Origin: Streptomyces sp. 840.1
GTDB taxonomy: Bacteria > Actinomycetota > Actinomycetes > Streptomycetales > Streptomycetaceae
Length of the DNA: 64,000 nucleotides
Assembly: GCF_003751445.1 (NCBI RefSeq)
Contig: NZ_RJUU01000001.1
Span: 377,001-441,000, forward strand
Reading direction: 5' to 3'
Notes under the pieces: generated by a model
The model's input: only the letters and a program-made list of their open reading frames with translations
Databases searched by the model: none
What the model was told of the DNA's origin: nothing
Made by a program: the position numbers and the translations under genes
In this document: in pieces, positions 42,875-51,594 of the stretch
Numbering within the stretch: the first letter of the stretch is position 1
Layout: every line of letters starts with the position of its first letter

Positions 42875-43015
42875 GACCTGTCCGGCGGGCTTCCGCGGTC
42901 CGGCACGGACGTTCAGCCCCCCGGGTGGCAAGGCTTGCGCGGGTTAGCCACTCAAAAGGGGTGTCATTCTCCAGATCAAACACGCATCTGCTCGATGACA
43001 CGCCGTCCGGGCCCC

Positions 43016-43021
43016 TAGGAT
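43016..43021 (+). promoter_or_regulatory. Candidate -10 box of filP
   Basis: TAGGAT, with ATGACA ending 15 bases upstream (42995-43000) as a possible -35. It gives a short leader of about 35 bases carrying GACAGGAA before the filP ATG. The 188-base scy-filP gap otherwise shows no strong terminator, so read-through from scy is also possible. Confidence 0.4.
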
Positions 43022-43062
43022 TCCCTCTATCACCTCACCGGTCTTACTTCGACAGGAACCCC

Positions 43063-44001
43063 ATGAGTGACCCTTCCTCCCCCTTCGGCTTCGAGCTCGT
43101 GCGGCGTGGTTACGACCGCGGTCAGGTGGATGACCGCATTACCAAGATCGTCGCCGACCGTGATAGTGCTCTCACCCGCATCACCTCGCTGGAAAAGCGC
43201 ATCGAGGAGCTGCACCTCGAAACGCAGAACGCACAGGCCCAGGTGAACGACGCGGAGCCGTCGTACGCCGGTCTCGGCGCGCGCGTGGAGAAGATTCTCC
43301 GCCTTGCCGAGGAGGAGGCGAAGGACCTGCGAGAAGAGGCCCGTCGCGCCGCCGAGCAGCACCGCGAACTCGCCGAGTCCGCGGCCCAGCAGGTCCGCAA
43401 CGACGCCGAGACGTTCGCCGCGGAGCGCAAGACCAAGGCCGAGGACGACGGCGTCCGCATCGTCGAGAAGGCCAAGGGCGAGGCCACCACGCTCCGCTCG
43501 GACGCGCAGAAGGACGCCGCGCAGAAGCGCGAGGAGGCCGACGCGCTCTTCGAGGAGACCCGCGCCAAGGCCGCCCAGGCCGCCGCGGACTTCGAGACCA
43601 ACCTGGCCAAGCGCCGCGACCAGTCGGAGCGCGACCTCGCGTCCCGTCAGGCCAAGGCCGAGAAGCGTCTGGCCGAGATCGAGCACCGCGCCGAGCAGCT
43701 CCGCCTGGAGGCCGAGAAGCTCCGTACGGACGCCGAGCGCCGGGCCCGTCAGACGGTGGAGACCGCGCAGCGCCAGTCCGAGGACATCGTGGCCGACGCC
43801 AACGCGAAGGCCGACCGGATCCGCAGCGAGTCCGAGCGCGAGCTGGCGGCGCTCACCAACCGCCGCGACTCGATCAACGCTCAGCTGACCAACGTCCGCG
43901 AGATGCTGGCGACGCTGACCGGCGCCGCCGTGGCCGCCGCCGGCACCCCCGCCGACGAGGAGCCCGCCTCGCGCGGCGTTCCGGCCCAGCAGACCCGCTG
44001 A
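43063..44001 (+). CDS. filP: FilP, intermediate-filament-like coiled-coil protein
   Basis: 312 residues, starting MSDPSSPFGFELVRRGYDRGQVDDRI, a DivIVA-like N-terminal segment, followed by continuous coiled coil (about 30-285) and a short Ala/Gly/Pro tail. FilP polymerises into a gradient of filaments behind the growing hyphal tip, interacts with DivIVA and Scy and gives mechanical support. Length matches the Streptomyces protein. It is closed by a hairpin that overlaps the promoter region of the following ABC transporter. Confidence 0.95.
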   Translation: MSDPSSPFGFELVRRGYDRGQVDDRITKIVADRDSALTRITSLEKRIEELHLETQNAQAQVNDAEPSYAGLGARVEKILRLAEEEAKDLREEARRAAEQHRELAESAAQQVRNDAETFAAERKTKAEDDGVRIVEKAKGEATTLRSDAQKDAAQKREEADALFEETRAKAAQAAADFETNLAKRRDQSERDLASRQAKAEKRLAEIEHRAEQLRLEAEKLRTDAERRARQTVETAQRQSEDIVADANAKADRIRSESERELAALTNRRDSINAQLTNVREMLATLTGAAVAAAGTPADEEPASRGVPAQQTR

Positions 44002-44063
44002 CGTCAGGAGCGACGCGGCAACGACCGGTGGTCCCCCGACACACCGGCCGGTCCGATTCCGAC

Positions 44064-44098
44064 GCGCCCGGTTCCACCTTTCTGGTGGCGCCGGGCGC
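44064..44098 (+). terminator. Hairpin after filP
   Basis: Outer stem GCGCCCGG/CCGGGCGC (44064-44071 with 44091-44098) and inner stem CCACC/GGTGG (44074-44078 with 44084-44088) with loop TTTCT. Confidence 0.65.
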
Positions 44099-44108
44099 GC
44101 GGCCGTTC

Positions 44109-44114
44109 TAGCGT
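44109..44114 (+). promoter_or_regulatory. -10 box of the first ABC exporter, leaderless type
   Basis: TAGCGT, six bases, then the ATG at 44121. No ribosome-binding site; the -35 region would fall inside the filP terminator. Confidence 0.5.
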
Positions 44115-44120
44115 GAGCGC

Positions 44121-45158
44121 ATGATCGAGCTCGATGGCCTCACCAAGCGTTTCGGCAGCAAGGTTGCCGTCGACCAGTTGTCGTGCCGGATCAAGCCGGG
44201 AATGGTGACGGGTTTTCTGGGTCCCAACGGGGCGGGCAAGTCCACCACCATGCGGATGATGCTCGATCTCGACAACCCCACCAGCGGATCGGTGCGGATC
44301 GACGGCAAGCACTACCGCGAGCTGGAAGAACCCTTGAAGTACATCGGTGCGCTGCTCGACGCCAAGTCGATGCACGGCGGTCGCAGCGCGTACAACAACC
44401 TGCTCTGTCTCGCACAGAGCAACCGCATTCCGCAGAGCCGGGTGGCGGAGGTGCTCGACACCGTCGGCCTGAGCGCGGTGGCGAAGAAGAAGTCCAAGGG
44501 CTTCTCGCTCGGAATGGGGCAGCGGCTGGGGATCGCCTCGGCGCTGCTCGGTGATCCCGAGATCCTGATGTTCGACGAACCCGTCAACGGTCTGGACCCG
44601 GAGGGCATCCACTGGATCCGGAACCTGATGAAGGCGCTCGCCGCCGAAGGCCGGACGATCTTCGTCTCCTCGCACCTGATGAGCGAGATGGCACTGACGG
44701 CGGATCATCTGATCGTGATCGGCCAGGGCAAGCTGCTGGCCGACACCTCGATGGCCGACTTCATCCACCAGAACTCCCGCAGCTACGTGCGACTGCGCTC
44801 GCCGCAGCAGGAGCGGCTGCGCGACGTGCTGCACGCGGAGGGCCTCGTCGCGGTCGAGTCGGGCAACGGCACGCTGGAGATCGACGGCGCCACCACCGAG
44901 GACCTGGGCGAGCTGGCCGCCCGGCACTCCATCGTGCTGCATGAGCTCAGTTCCCAGCGGGCCTCGCTGGAGGAGGCGTTCATGCAGATGACGGCGGACT
45001 CGGTGGAGTACCACGCGCACTCGGAACGAGGAGCCGCGCCGCCGCCGGTGGGACCGCACTGGGGCGACCAGTGGGATCAGCCGCCCGGCGCCGCCCCCGG
45101 TCCGCCCGACGGCACTCCCGGGGCCCCCGGCGGGTCCGGCACCGGAAAGGGGGCGTGA
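44121..45158 (+). CDS. ABC transporter ATP-binding protein, pair 1
   Basis: 345 residues. Walker A GPNGAGKST, Q-loop region, an atypical signature SLGMGQ (in place of LSGGQ), Walker B LMFDEP and the H-loop SSHLMSE. This form is typical of BcrA/bacitracin-type exporters. The tail (about 300-345) is Pro/Gly-rich. It is followed, with a four-base overlap, by its permease, and 170 bases later by a paralogous pair. Substrate unknown; export of a peptide, lipid or antibiotic is a family-level inference. Confidence 0.93.
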   Translation: MIELDGLTKRFGSKVAVDQLSCRIKPGMVTGFLGPNGAGKSTTMRMMLDLDNPTSGSVRIDGKHYRELEEPLKYIGALLDAKSMHGGRSAYNNLLCLAQSNRIPQSRVAEVLDTVGLSAVAKKKSKGFSLGMGQRLGIASALLGDPEILMFDEPVNGLDPEGIHWIRNLMKALAAEGRTIFVSSHLMSEMALTADHLIVIGQGKLLADTSMADFIHQNSRSYVRLRSPQQERLRDVLHAEGLVAVESGNGTLEIDGATTEDLGELAARHSIVLHELSSQRASLEEAFMQMTADSVEYHAHSERGAAPPPVGPHWGDQWDQPPGAAPGPPDGTPGAPGGSGTGKGA

Positions 45159-45943
45159 CGACGATGGCATCGGTACCCGCGGTCCTGACCTCCGAATGGA
45201 CCAAGATCCGTACGGTCTCCTCGACCACCTGGACGCTGATCTCCGCGTTCGTCGTCACCGTGGCGATGGGCGCCGCCCTCTGCGCGGTGATGAACTCCCA
45301 GTTCAACGACCTCTCCGACGCGGAGCGGGCCACCTTCGACCCCACCTTCATCAGCTTCTCCGGGATGATCCTCGGTCAGCTGGCGATGGTGGTCTTCGGT
45401 GTCCTGGTGGTCGGCACGGAGTACAGCTCGGGCATGATCCGCGTCTCGCTGGCGGCCGTGCCGCAGCGCACCACGTTCCTCTTCAGCAAGATGCTGGTGG
45501 CCGGGGTGCTGGCCCTGGTGGTCGGTCTGGCCACCAGCTTCGTCACGTTCTTCCTCGGCCAGGCCCTGCTGGGCGACCACGGCACGGACCTCGGCGCGGA
45601 CAACGTGCTGCGGGCGGTCTTCGGCGGCGGCATCTACATGGGGCTGATCGCGGTCTTCTCCATGGCGGTGGCGACGATGCTGCGCAGCTCGATGCTGTCG
45701 CTCGGCATCCTGATGCCGTTCTTCTTCCTGGTCTCGCAGATCCTGTCGGCGGTGCCCGGTGCCAAGAAGGTGGCCCAGTACTTCCCCGACCAGGCCGGTT
45801 CCAAGATCATGCAGGTGGTGCCCGACGCGATGAACAGCGATCCGGCGCCCTACGGGCCGTGGGCCGGGCTGCTGATCATGGTGGCGTGGGTGGCGGCCGC
45901 GGTGATCGGCGGCTTCCTCGTACTGAAGAAGCGGGACGCCTGA
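45155..45943 (+). CDS. ABC-2-type permease, pair 1
   Basis: 262 residues from a GTG overlapping the ATPase stop (GTGA), preceded by AAAGGGGG. About six membrane helices; the N-terminal SEWTKIRTVSSTTWTL segment is typical of Streptomyces ABC-2 permeases and is nearly identical in the second pair. The loop EYSSGMIRVSLAAVP is the conserved cytoplasmic coupling region. Works with the preceding ATPase. Confidence 0.92.
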   Translation: MTTMASVPAVLTSEWTKIRTVSSTTWTLISAFVVTVAMGAALCAVMNSQFNDLSDAERATFDPTFISFSGMILGQLAMVVFGVLVVGTEYSSGMIRVSLAAVPQRTTFLFSKMLVAGVLALVVGLATSFVTFFLGQALLGDHGTDLGADNVLRAVFGGGIYMGLIAVFSMAVATMLRSSMLSLGILMPFFFLVSQILSAVPGAKKVAQYFPDQAGSKIMQVVPDAMNSDPAPYGPWAGLLIMVAWVAAAVIGGFLVLKKRDA

Positions 45944-45951
45944 CGGCCGGT

Positions 45952-45993
45952 CCCGCCGGAGGCCGTGGACCCCGGTCCGTGGGCTCCGGCGGG
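45952..45993 (+). terminator. Hairpin between the two ABC pairs
   Basis: CCCGCCGGAG (45952-45961) with CTCCGGCGGG (45984-45993), and an inner GGACC/GGTCC stem. Ends the first pair; a TTGGCC (46012) with TATCCT (46037) downstream may be the promoter of the second. Confidence 0.6.
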
Positions 45994-46114
45994 GCGCGCC
46001 GCCGCAACGGCTTGGCCGGAACCGTAAAGGCCTGGTTATCCTCCTAACTCTTACGGGGGCCGTGCGGCCGGACGGCCTGGGCCCCGACGACAGATAAGTC
46101 GATGGGGCTGGAGC

Positions 46115-47359
46115 ATGATCGAGGCAGTCGGCCTGACCAAGCGCTATGGCGCGAAGACGGCCGTGTACAACCTTTCCTTCCAGGTGCGGCCAGGCACCGT
46201 CACCGGATTCCTCGGTCCCAACGGGTCGGGCAAATCAACGACCATGCGCATGATGCTCGGCCTGGACCGGCCGACCGCCGGTCATGTGACGATCGGTGGC
46301 CACGCCTACCGCAGCCTGCCGAACGCGCCGCGCCAGGTGGGCGCCCTGCTGGACGCCAAGGCGGTGCACGGCGGCCGCAGCGCCCGCAACCACCTGCTCT
46401 CGCTTGCCCAGCTCGCCGGGATTCCCCCCACACGGGTCGACGAGGTGCTCGGTGTCGTCGGCCTCCAGGACGTCGCCCGCAAGCGCTCCAAGGGCTTCTC
46501 TCTCGGCATGGGGCAGCGACTGGGCATCGCGGCCGCGCTGCTGGGTGACCCTCAGGTGCTGCTCTTCGACGAACCGGTCAACGGCCTCGACCCGGAAGGC
46601 ATCCTCTGGGTCCGCAACCTGATGAAGATGCTGGCCTCCGAGGGCCGTACGGTCTTCGTCTCCAGCCACCTCATGAGCGAGATGGCGCTCACCGCCGACC
46701 ATCTGATCGTGATCGGCCGGGGCCAGCTGATGGCCGATATGAGCATCACGGACTTCATCTCGGCCAACTCGGCCGACTTCGCCCGGGTCAGGGTCCAGGA
46801 CAACGGCTCCGAGCAGCGGGAGAAGCTCACCGCCACCCTCACCGAGGCCGGCGGCCAGGTCATGCACGAGCCGGACGGCGCACTGCGGATCACCGGGCTG
46901 AAGCTGCCCCGGATCAGCGATCTCGCCCATGACTCCGACGTACGGCTGTGGGAGCTGTCGCCCCACCAGGCCTCGCTGGAGGAGGCGTACATGCGGCTGA
47001 CGCAGGGCGCCGTGGACTACCGCTCGACGGTGGACCAGCGGGCGGGGCTGCAAGCGCCGCAGCCGACGGCGGGATACGGGCAGCCGCACCCCGGGTACGC
47101 CCCGCCGCAGGCCGCCGCCCCCGACGTGCCGCAGCAGGGCTGGTACGCCCCGCCGCCGCCCGGGGACAACCCGTACGCGGCCCCGTCCGGCCCCGGCGGC
47201 CCGGCGGCCGCAGCCCCGGCCCAGCCGCCGGTGGCGCCCGCCGCCGCTCCTGCCCCTGCCCCTGCCCCTGCCCCCACCGCTCCTGCTCCCGCCCCGGCAG
47301 CGCCCGCCGCGGCTCCGGCAGACCTGACCGCGCGCGACACCAGCGAGGACCCCCGATGA
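46115..47359 (+). CDS. ABC transporter ATP-binding protein, pair 2
   Basis: 414 residues; the first 300 are closely related to pair 1 (Walker A GPNGSGKST, signature SLGMGQ, Walker B LLFDEP, SSHLMSE). The C-terminal 100 residues are Pro/Ala/Gln-rich with an alternating Ala-Pro run (coded by repeated GCCCCT units near 47250-47330), much longer than in pair 1. GGGGCTGGAG precedes the ATG. Overlaps its permease by four bases (ATGA). A tandem duplicate of the preceding transporter. Confidence 0.92.
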   Translation: MIEAVGLTKRYGAKTAVYNLSFQVRPGTVTGFLGPNGSGKSTTMRMMLGLDRPTAGHVTIGGHAYRSLPNAPRQVGALLDAKAVHGGRSARNHLLSLAQLAGIPPTRVDEVLGVVGLQDVARKRSKGFSLGMGQRLGIAAALLGDPQVLLFDEPVNGLDPEGILWVRNLMKMLASEGRTVFVSSHLMSEMALTADHLIVIGRGQLMADMSITDFISANSADFARVRVQDNGSEQREKLTATLTEAGGQVMHEPDGALRITGLKLPRISDLAHDSDVRLWELSPHQASLEEAYMRLTQGAVDYRSTVDQRAGLQAPQPTAGYGQPHPGYAPPQAAAPDVPQQGWYAPPPPGDNPYAAPSGPGGPAAAAPAQPPVAPAAAPAPAPAPAPTAPAPAPAAPAAAPADLTARDTSEDPR

Positions 47360-48237
47360 CAACGCCGTCCACGCCGCAGACGCCGTTCCAGCAGCAGGCG
47401 TACCAGTACCAGCAGCCGCCCGCACCGCAGCAGTACGCGGGGGCCGGCTTCTACACCTCGCCGATCCCGGTGCGCCGGGCCACCCTCGCCGATGCGCTCG
47501 CCTCCGAGTGGACCAAGATCCGTTCGGTGCGCTCGACGATGTGGACGCTCGGCGTCCAGATCGTGCTGCTGCTCGCCATCGGCCTGCTCTCGGCCATCGC
47601 CGTCGACGCCTCGGACACCGACCTGGGCTCCACCCCTGTGCTCAGCCTCGGCTTCTTCGGCGTGCTGCTCGGCTCGATCTGCGTGATCACGCTGGGAGTG
47701 ATGACGATCGCCTCGGAGTACGGCACCGGGATGATCCGCACGACGATGACGGCCTGCCCCAGCCCCGGCCGGGTGCTCGCCGCGAAGGCCATCGTCTTCT
47801 TCCTGCTCACCTTCGTCCTGACCACCGTGATGACCTCGGTGGTCGCGGTGCTCCAGACGGCCATCCTGGACGCCGATACGCCCAGCGGTGCGGACTGGCT
47901 GCGCAGCACGGTCGGAGTCGGCCTCTACACCGCGACGCTGGGGCTGCTCTCGCTGGCGGCCGGCGCGCTGATCCGGCACTCGGCGGGTGCGATCACGCTC
48001 ATGATCGGCGTGGTGCTGCTGCCGCTCGTCCTGGCGATCTTCATGTTCGCCGAGTCGCTCGCGAAGGTCCAGAAGTGGCTCCTGGAGTACTCGATCCCCA
48101 ACCAGCTCAGCAACTTCTACGACACCTCGGTCACCGGGTCGGGGCCGTCCGGCTGGGAGCCGCTGTGGATCATTCTCGTGGTGACCGCCCTGGCCATGGG
48201 CGGCGCCTATCTCGCGATGAGCCGCCGCGACGTCTGA
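47356..48237 (+). CDS. ABC-2-type permease, pair 2
   Basis: 293 residues. A 45-residue cytoplasmic N-terminal extension rich in Gln, Pro and Tyr (QQQAYQYQQPPAPQQY) precedes the SEWTKIRSVRSTMWTL segment and six membrane helices; pair 1 lacks the extension. The matching loop EYGTGMIRTTMTACPSP is conserved. Both the ATPase and permease of this pair carry disordered extensions, which may hold them near the tip machinery or each other; this is speculation from position beside filP. Confidence 0.92.
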   Translation: MTTPSTPQTPFQQQAYQYQQPPAPQQYAGAGFYTSPIPVRRATLADALASEWTKIRSVRSTMWTLGVQIVLLLAIGLLSAIAVDASDTDLGSTPVLSLGFFGVLLGSICVITLGVMTIASEYGTGMIRTTMTACPSPGRVLAAKAIVFFLLTFVLTTVMTSVVAVLQTAILDADTPSGADWLRSTVGVGLYTATLGLLSLAAGALIRHSAGAITLMIGVVLLPLVLAIFMFAESLAKVQKWLLEYSIPNQLSNFYDTSVTGSGPSGWEPLWIILVVTALAMGGAYLAMSRRDV

Positions 48238-48280
48238 CCGGCCACCGCCCGGTGACGTACACCGGAGGCGGAACGCCTGT

Positions 48281-48610
48281 TCAGTAGCGAGGCGCGTTCC
48301 TGGACCGCTGCACCCGGGTGGTGCGGCGGTCCCTCGCGTTCCAGCACGCCTTGTGCCAGTGCCTGCGGTCCTCGATGCCGCCGTACTCGGGCCAGGCCAC
48401 CAGGTGCGGGACGCCGGAGGGGATCTCCTGGTCGCAGCCGGGGCACCGGTAGCGCTTGCCCGCCGCGCTCGCGCCGCTCACCGGACGGACGGACCAGTCC
48501 TCGCCCTGCCACTCCTCCGCGCGCCCGCCACCCCCGTACCGGTCCCCCACCGCTCCGGCGCTGTCGGTGGGGCTCTCGCCGCCTCGGGGGCGGTTGCGGC
48601 GCGGGGACAC
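48281..48610 (-). CDS. Small zinc-binding-motif protein
   Basis: 109 residues from a GTG at 48610 with GAGGTG upstream. N-terminal half is basic and Gly/Ser-rich; the C-terminal half has CPGC, then a His and HWHKACW, a likely Cys/His zinc site (C-x2-C ... H-x3-C). Similar short Streptomyces proteins are often labelled 'ATP/GTP-binding', without any P-loop; none is present here. Function unknown, perhaps nucleic-acid or protein binding. Convergent with the ABC permease, divergent from the monooxygenase gene. Confidence 0.7.
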   Translation of the reverse strand: MSPRRNRPRGGESPTDSAGAVGDRYGGGGRAEEWQGEDWSVRPVSGASAAGKRYRCPGCDQEIPSGVPHLVAWPEYGGIEDRRHWHKACWNARDRRTTRVQRSRNAPRY

Positions 48611-48820
48611 GTGACACCTCACGGGGCAGGCTGGGCAGTTCCCGTCCAGCGTAGGGCCATTCGGCCGGGGCATATGTACCGCACCGCGCGGCTCCGGACC
48701 CGGGGCGGGACGGGTTACCGGAAAATCGCAACAACTTCATGCCCGACCGTGCCTTTGGCACGTGTCAGACGTTGTTGCCAGCAGGGGAGAGCCGCGTCGG
48801 CCGCAAGGAGGCATTAGGCG

Positions 48821-49864
48821 ATGCGTGTGGGAACGTTCGTACTGGCAGCCCAGTTCCCGGGGCAGGGGCCGGGGGAAGCGCTGCATCGCGCGATCCGGTC
48901 CGCCGAGGTCGCGGAGGAATCCGGACTCGACTCGGTCTGGCTGGCAGAACATCATTTCGTGCCGTACGGGGTCTGCCCGTCCGCGGTGACACTGGCCGCG
49001 CTGCTGCTCGGCCGCACCCGCAGGATCCGGGTGGGCACCGCGGTCAGCGTGCTGCCGACACAGCATCCGGTCGCGCTCGGCGAGCAGGCCGCACTGCTCC
49101 ACCTCACCAGCGGCGGCCGGTTCGTCCTCGGCGTCGGCCGGGGCGGCCCCTGGATCGACCTGGAGGTGTTCGGCGGCGGCCTGGAGGCCTACGAGACGGG
49201 CTTCCCGGAGTCCCTGGGGCTGTTGCTCGACTGGCTGCGCGAACCGCGTGTGGCGGGCCGTGGGGAGCGTTACGGCTTCCCCGAGGTGGCGGTGGTGCCC
49301 CGCGCCGACGAGCTGTTCGACCCGGAGAGCGGCGAGAACCCCGGCGGCCCCGAGGTGGTCGTCGCGTGCACCTCGCCCAAGAGCGTGCGGCTCGCGGCCG
49401 AGAACGGCCTGCCGATGCTGCTCGGGATGCACTGCGGGGACGAGGAGAAGGCCGAGATGGTCGGCCTCTGGCGGACCGCCGCGCTGGCCGCGGGCCGCTC
49501 GCCGGAGAGCGTGCGGCGGGCCGGGCACGTGTCGGCCGGGGTGGCCCAGATCGCGGACCGCACCGAGGACGCCACCGAGACCCTGGTGAAGGCGATGCCC
49601 GGCTGGCTGCGCCAGGGCCTCGACGCCCATGTCACGGTCGACGGCCGGCACCGGGTGATGCGGGACCCGGTCGGCTATACGGAGATGCTGTGCGGCATTC
49701 ACCCGGTGGGCCCGCCCCGGCTCGCCGCGGACCGGCTCGCGGCCACGGCTGAGCGCACGGGTATCACCCGCTTCGCGCTCCTGGTCGAGGGTTCGGGAGA
49801 TCTGGTGGCCACGGAGGAGAACGTAGCGCGGCTGGGCACCGAGGTGCTGCCGCTCCTGAAATGA
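48821..49864 (+). CDS. LLM-class flavin-dependent oxidoreductase
   Basis: 347 residues, luciferase-like TIM barrel. Typical segments: GLDSVWLAEHHF, RIRVGTAVSVLPTQHPVALGEQAALL and the FVLGVGRG turn. It should use FMNH2 or F420H2 to oxidise an unknown substrate. AAGGAGG lies about ten bases before the ATG. A CGTGCC-TTT-GGCACG inverted repeat (48748-48762) in the 210-base divergent gap may be an operator. Single gene ended by a hairpin shared with the convergent SCO5389-family gene. Confidence 0.9.
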   Translation: MRVGTFVLAAQFPGQGPGEALHRAIRSAEVAEESGLDSVWLAEHHFVPYGVCPSAVTLAALLLGRTRRIRVGTAVSVLPTQHPVALGEQAALLHLTSGGRFVLGVGRGGPWIDLEVFGGGLEAYETGFPESLGLLLDWLREPRVAGRGERYGFPEVAVVPRADELFDPESGENPGGPEVVVACTSPKSVRLAAENGLPMLLGMHCGDEEKAEMVGLWRTAALAAGRSPESVRRAGHVSAGVAQIADRTEDATETLVKAMPGWLRQGLDAHVTVDGRHRVMRDPVGYTEMLCGIHPVGPPRLAADRLAATAERTGITRFALLVEGSGDLVATEENVARLGTEVLPLLK

Positions 49865-49899
49865 CCGCCGGAATACGCTCTTCCGTCGTAAGAGGGGGA

Positions 49900-49946
49900 G
49901 CTGCCGCCCCGGACCAGTCGCACCTCCCGCGGCCCGGGACGGCAGC
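49900..49946. terminator. Hairpin between convergent genes
   Basis: GCTGCCGCCCCGG (49900-49912) with CCCGGGACGGCAGC (49933-49946), 12-bp stem with one mismatch and 20-base loop, between the oxidoreductase and the SCO5389-family gene. Confidence 0.5.
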
Positions 49947-49954
49947 AGAGTCGT

Positions 49955-50347
49955 TCAGCAGTCCCGTAGTTCGGGCGACTGGTTGAGCAACTGGCCCCTC
50001 ACCGAGGTGAACTTGGCCAGCCGGTCGTCGACCGAGGCGTCCAACGGGAACACCGCGACGCGGTGGCAGTTCTGGAATGCCAGACGCACCCCGAAGTGCC
50101 GCTGCAGCGCGCCGCGAATCGCATCACTTGCGAGTGCACGCAGCAGCTGGCCGCGTGCCTGCTCGCTGGGCGGCGGCGTCTGGTTGTCGGCGAACTCCCC
50201 GCCGTCGACCTTCAGCTGAGCCACCAGCGAGCTGATCATCTCCCACGCGAAGGGCAGGGAGGTCCGGACGCAGTCGACGAAGTCGGCTTCGTCGACCTCG
50301 CCTCGCTCGGCCTGTTCCAACAGCGCCGGTGAGACGTCGAGCGACAT
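49955..50347 (-). CDS. SCO5389-family protein
   Basis: 130 residues, starting MSLDVSPALLEQAERGEVDE, with GAGAGGAGAA upstream. Acidic helical N-terminus, a central Gln/Pro linker (NQTPPPSEQARGQL) and a second helical half ending in Cys. The sequence fits the uncharacterised SCO5389 family found beside nucS in Streptomyces. Cytoplasmic, no motif. It diverges from nucS with 263 bases between the two starts, so a shared control region is possible. Confidence 0.8.
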   Translation of the reverse strand: MSLDVSPALLEQAERGEVDEADFVDCVRTSLPFAWEMISSLVAQLKVDGGEFADNQTPPPSEQARGQLLRALASDAIRGALQRHFGVRLAFQNCHRVAVFPLDASVDDRLAKFTSVRGQLLNQSPELRDC

Positions 50348-50596
50348 GGGTTCTCCTCTCGCGACCCCGACGGAGGGCCGGGGCCTTACGGGCAGGGAAG
50401 GAGGACGGCGACGCAGCGTGCACAGACGGCGACCTCCTGCATCCACGGTAAGGGCGCAGTCCGGGCCGCACCAGGAGATTGGGAACACAACCGGCCAATA
50501 ACGAAGGGGTTCAAAGACGGACAAGCCAGATTCGGTCAGGTACGGGCGAGGGCGGAGTGACGGGTGGGTGAATCGCGTCGACCGCCGGTCGTCGAG

Positions 50597-50602
50597 TAGC
50601 GT
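50597..50602 (+). promoter_or_regulatory. -10 box of nucS
   Basis: TAGCGT, eight bases, then the ATG at 50611; no ribosome-binding site, consistent with a leaderless or nearly leaderless mRNA. The rest of the 50348-50610 gap shows nothing else that I recognise. Confidence 0.45.
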
Positions 50603-50610
50603 TGCCCACC

Positions 50611-51282
50611 ATGCGTCTCGTCATCGCCCGCTGCTCCGTGGACTACGCGGGCCGGCTCACGGCCCACCTGCCCTCCGCTCCCCGTCTGATCCTGGTGAAG
50701 GCGGACGGGAGCGTGTCGATCCACGCCGACGACAGGGCGTACAAACCGCTCAACTGGATGTCACCGCCCTGCACCCTGAAGGAGGGCGCCGACGACACCG
50801 AGGGCGTCTGGACCGTGGTGAACAAGGCGGGCGAAAAACTGATCATCACGATGGAGGAAATCCTCCACGACTCGTCCCACGAACTGGGCGTCGATCCGGG
50901 CCTGATCAAGGACGGCGTGGAAGCGCACCTGCAGGAACTGCTCGCTGACCGGATCGAGACCCTCGGCGAGGGCTACACCCTGATCCGCCGCGAGTACTTC
51001 ACCGCCATCGGCCCGGTCGACATCCTGTGCCGCGACGCCGACGGCCAGACCGTGGCCGTCGAGCTCAAGCGACGTGGCGACATCGACGGCGTGGAGCAGC
51101 TGACCCGCTATCTGGAGCTGCTCAACCGCGATCCGCATCTCGCCCCGGTGAAGGGCATCTTCGCCGCCCAGGAGATCAAGCCCCAGGCCCGCGTGCTGGC
51201 GACGGACCGGGGAATCGGCTGTGTGGTCCTCGACTACAACGCGATGCGCGGCATCGAGGACGACAAACTCCGGCTGTTCTGA
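50611..51282 (+). CDS. nucS: Mismatch-specific endonuclease NucS/EndoMS
   Basis: 223 residues. N-terminal DNA-binding domain (1-115) and C-terminal RecB-like nuclease domain with [18 protein letters not shown] (catalytic Glu-x-Lys) and the QLTRYLE motif. NucS replaces MutS/MutL in actinobacteria, cutting both strands at mismatches. The C-terminal end DDKLRLF resembles the hydrophobic beta-clamp-binding tail of this family. ATG at 50611 gives the standard N-terminus [12 protein letters not shown]. Confidence 0.95.
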   Translation: MRLVIARCSVDYAGRLTAHLPSAPRLILVKADGSVSIHADDRAYKPLNWMSPPCTLKEGADDTEGVWTVVNKAGEKLIITMEEILHDSSHELGVDPGLIKDGVEAHLQELLADRIETLGEGYTLIRREYFTAIGPVDILCRDADGQTVAVELKRRGDIDGVEQLTRYLELLNRDPHLAPVKGIFAAQEIKPQARVLATDRGIGCVVLDYNAMRGIEDDKLRLF

Positions 51283-51283
51283 C

Positions 51284-51559
51284 CCCTGGAGACCGGAACC
51301 CGCCGGACGGGCGGCATTTCAAGCCCGTCCGGCGATCGAGAACACCGCCTCGTCCCGGAGACCCGAACCCGCCGGACAGGCAGCACTTCAAGCCCGTCCG
51401 GCGATCGAGAACACCGCCTCGTCCCGGAGACCCGAACCCGCCGGACAGGCAGCACTTCAAGCCCGTCCGGCGATCGAGAACACCATCTCATCCCGAAGAC
51501 CGGAACCCGCCGGACAGGCAGCATTCCAAGCCCGTCCGGCGATTGAGGACAAGGCGCCC
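51284..51559. repeat. Four tandem 69-bp hairpin-containing repeats
   Basis: Each unit holds an inverted repeat CGCCGGAC(G/A)GGC ... GCCCGTCCGGCG followed by GATCGAGAAC. The inverted repeats begin at 51301, 51370, 51439 and 51508, an exact 69-base period; the middle two are almost identical and the outer two have drifted. The array fills the gap between convergent nucS and the P-loop protein, where each hairpin could stop transcription from either side. The unit resembles a common Streptomyces intergenic repeat. Confidence 0.85.
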
Positions 51560-51594
51560 GGCCCAGGCGCCCGCACCCCCGCTCAAGGCACCGC

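Noticed and set aside
39605..42931. 1100-codon Leu/Gly-rich frame antisense to scy
   Set aside because: Created by the repeated Ala/Glu/Arg codons of the coiled coil on the other strand.
51284..51559. CRISPR array
   Set aside because: The repeats are tandem without unique spacers, each holds a hairpin, and no cas genes are present.
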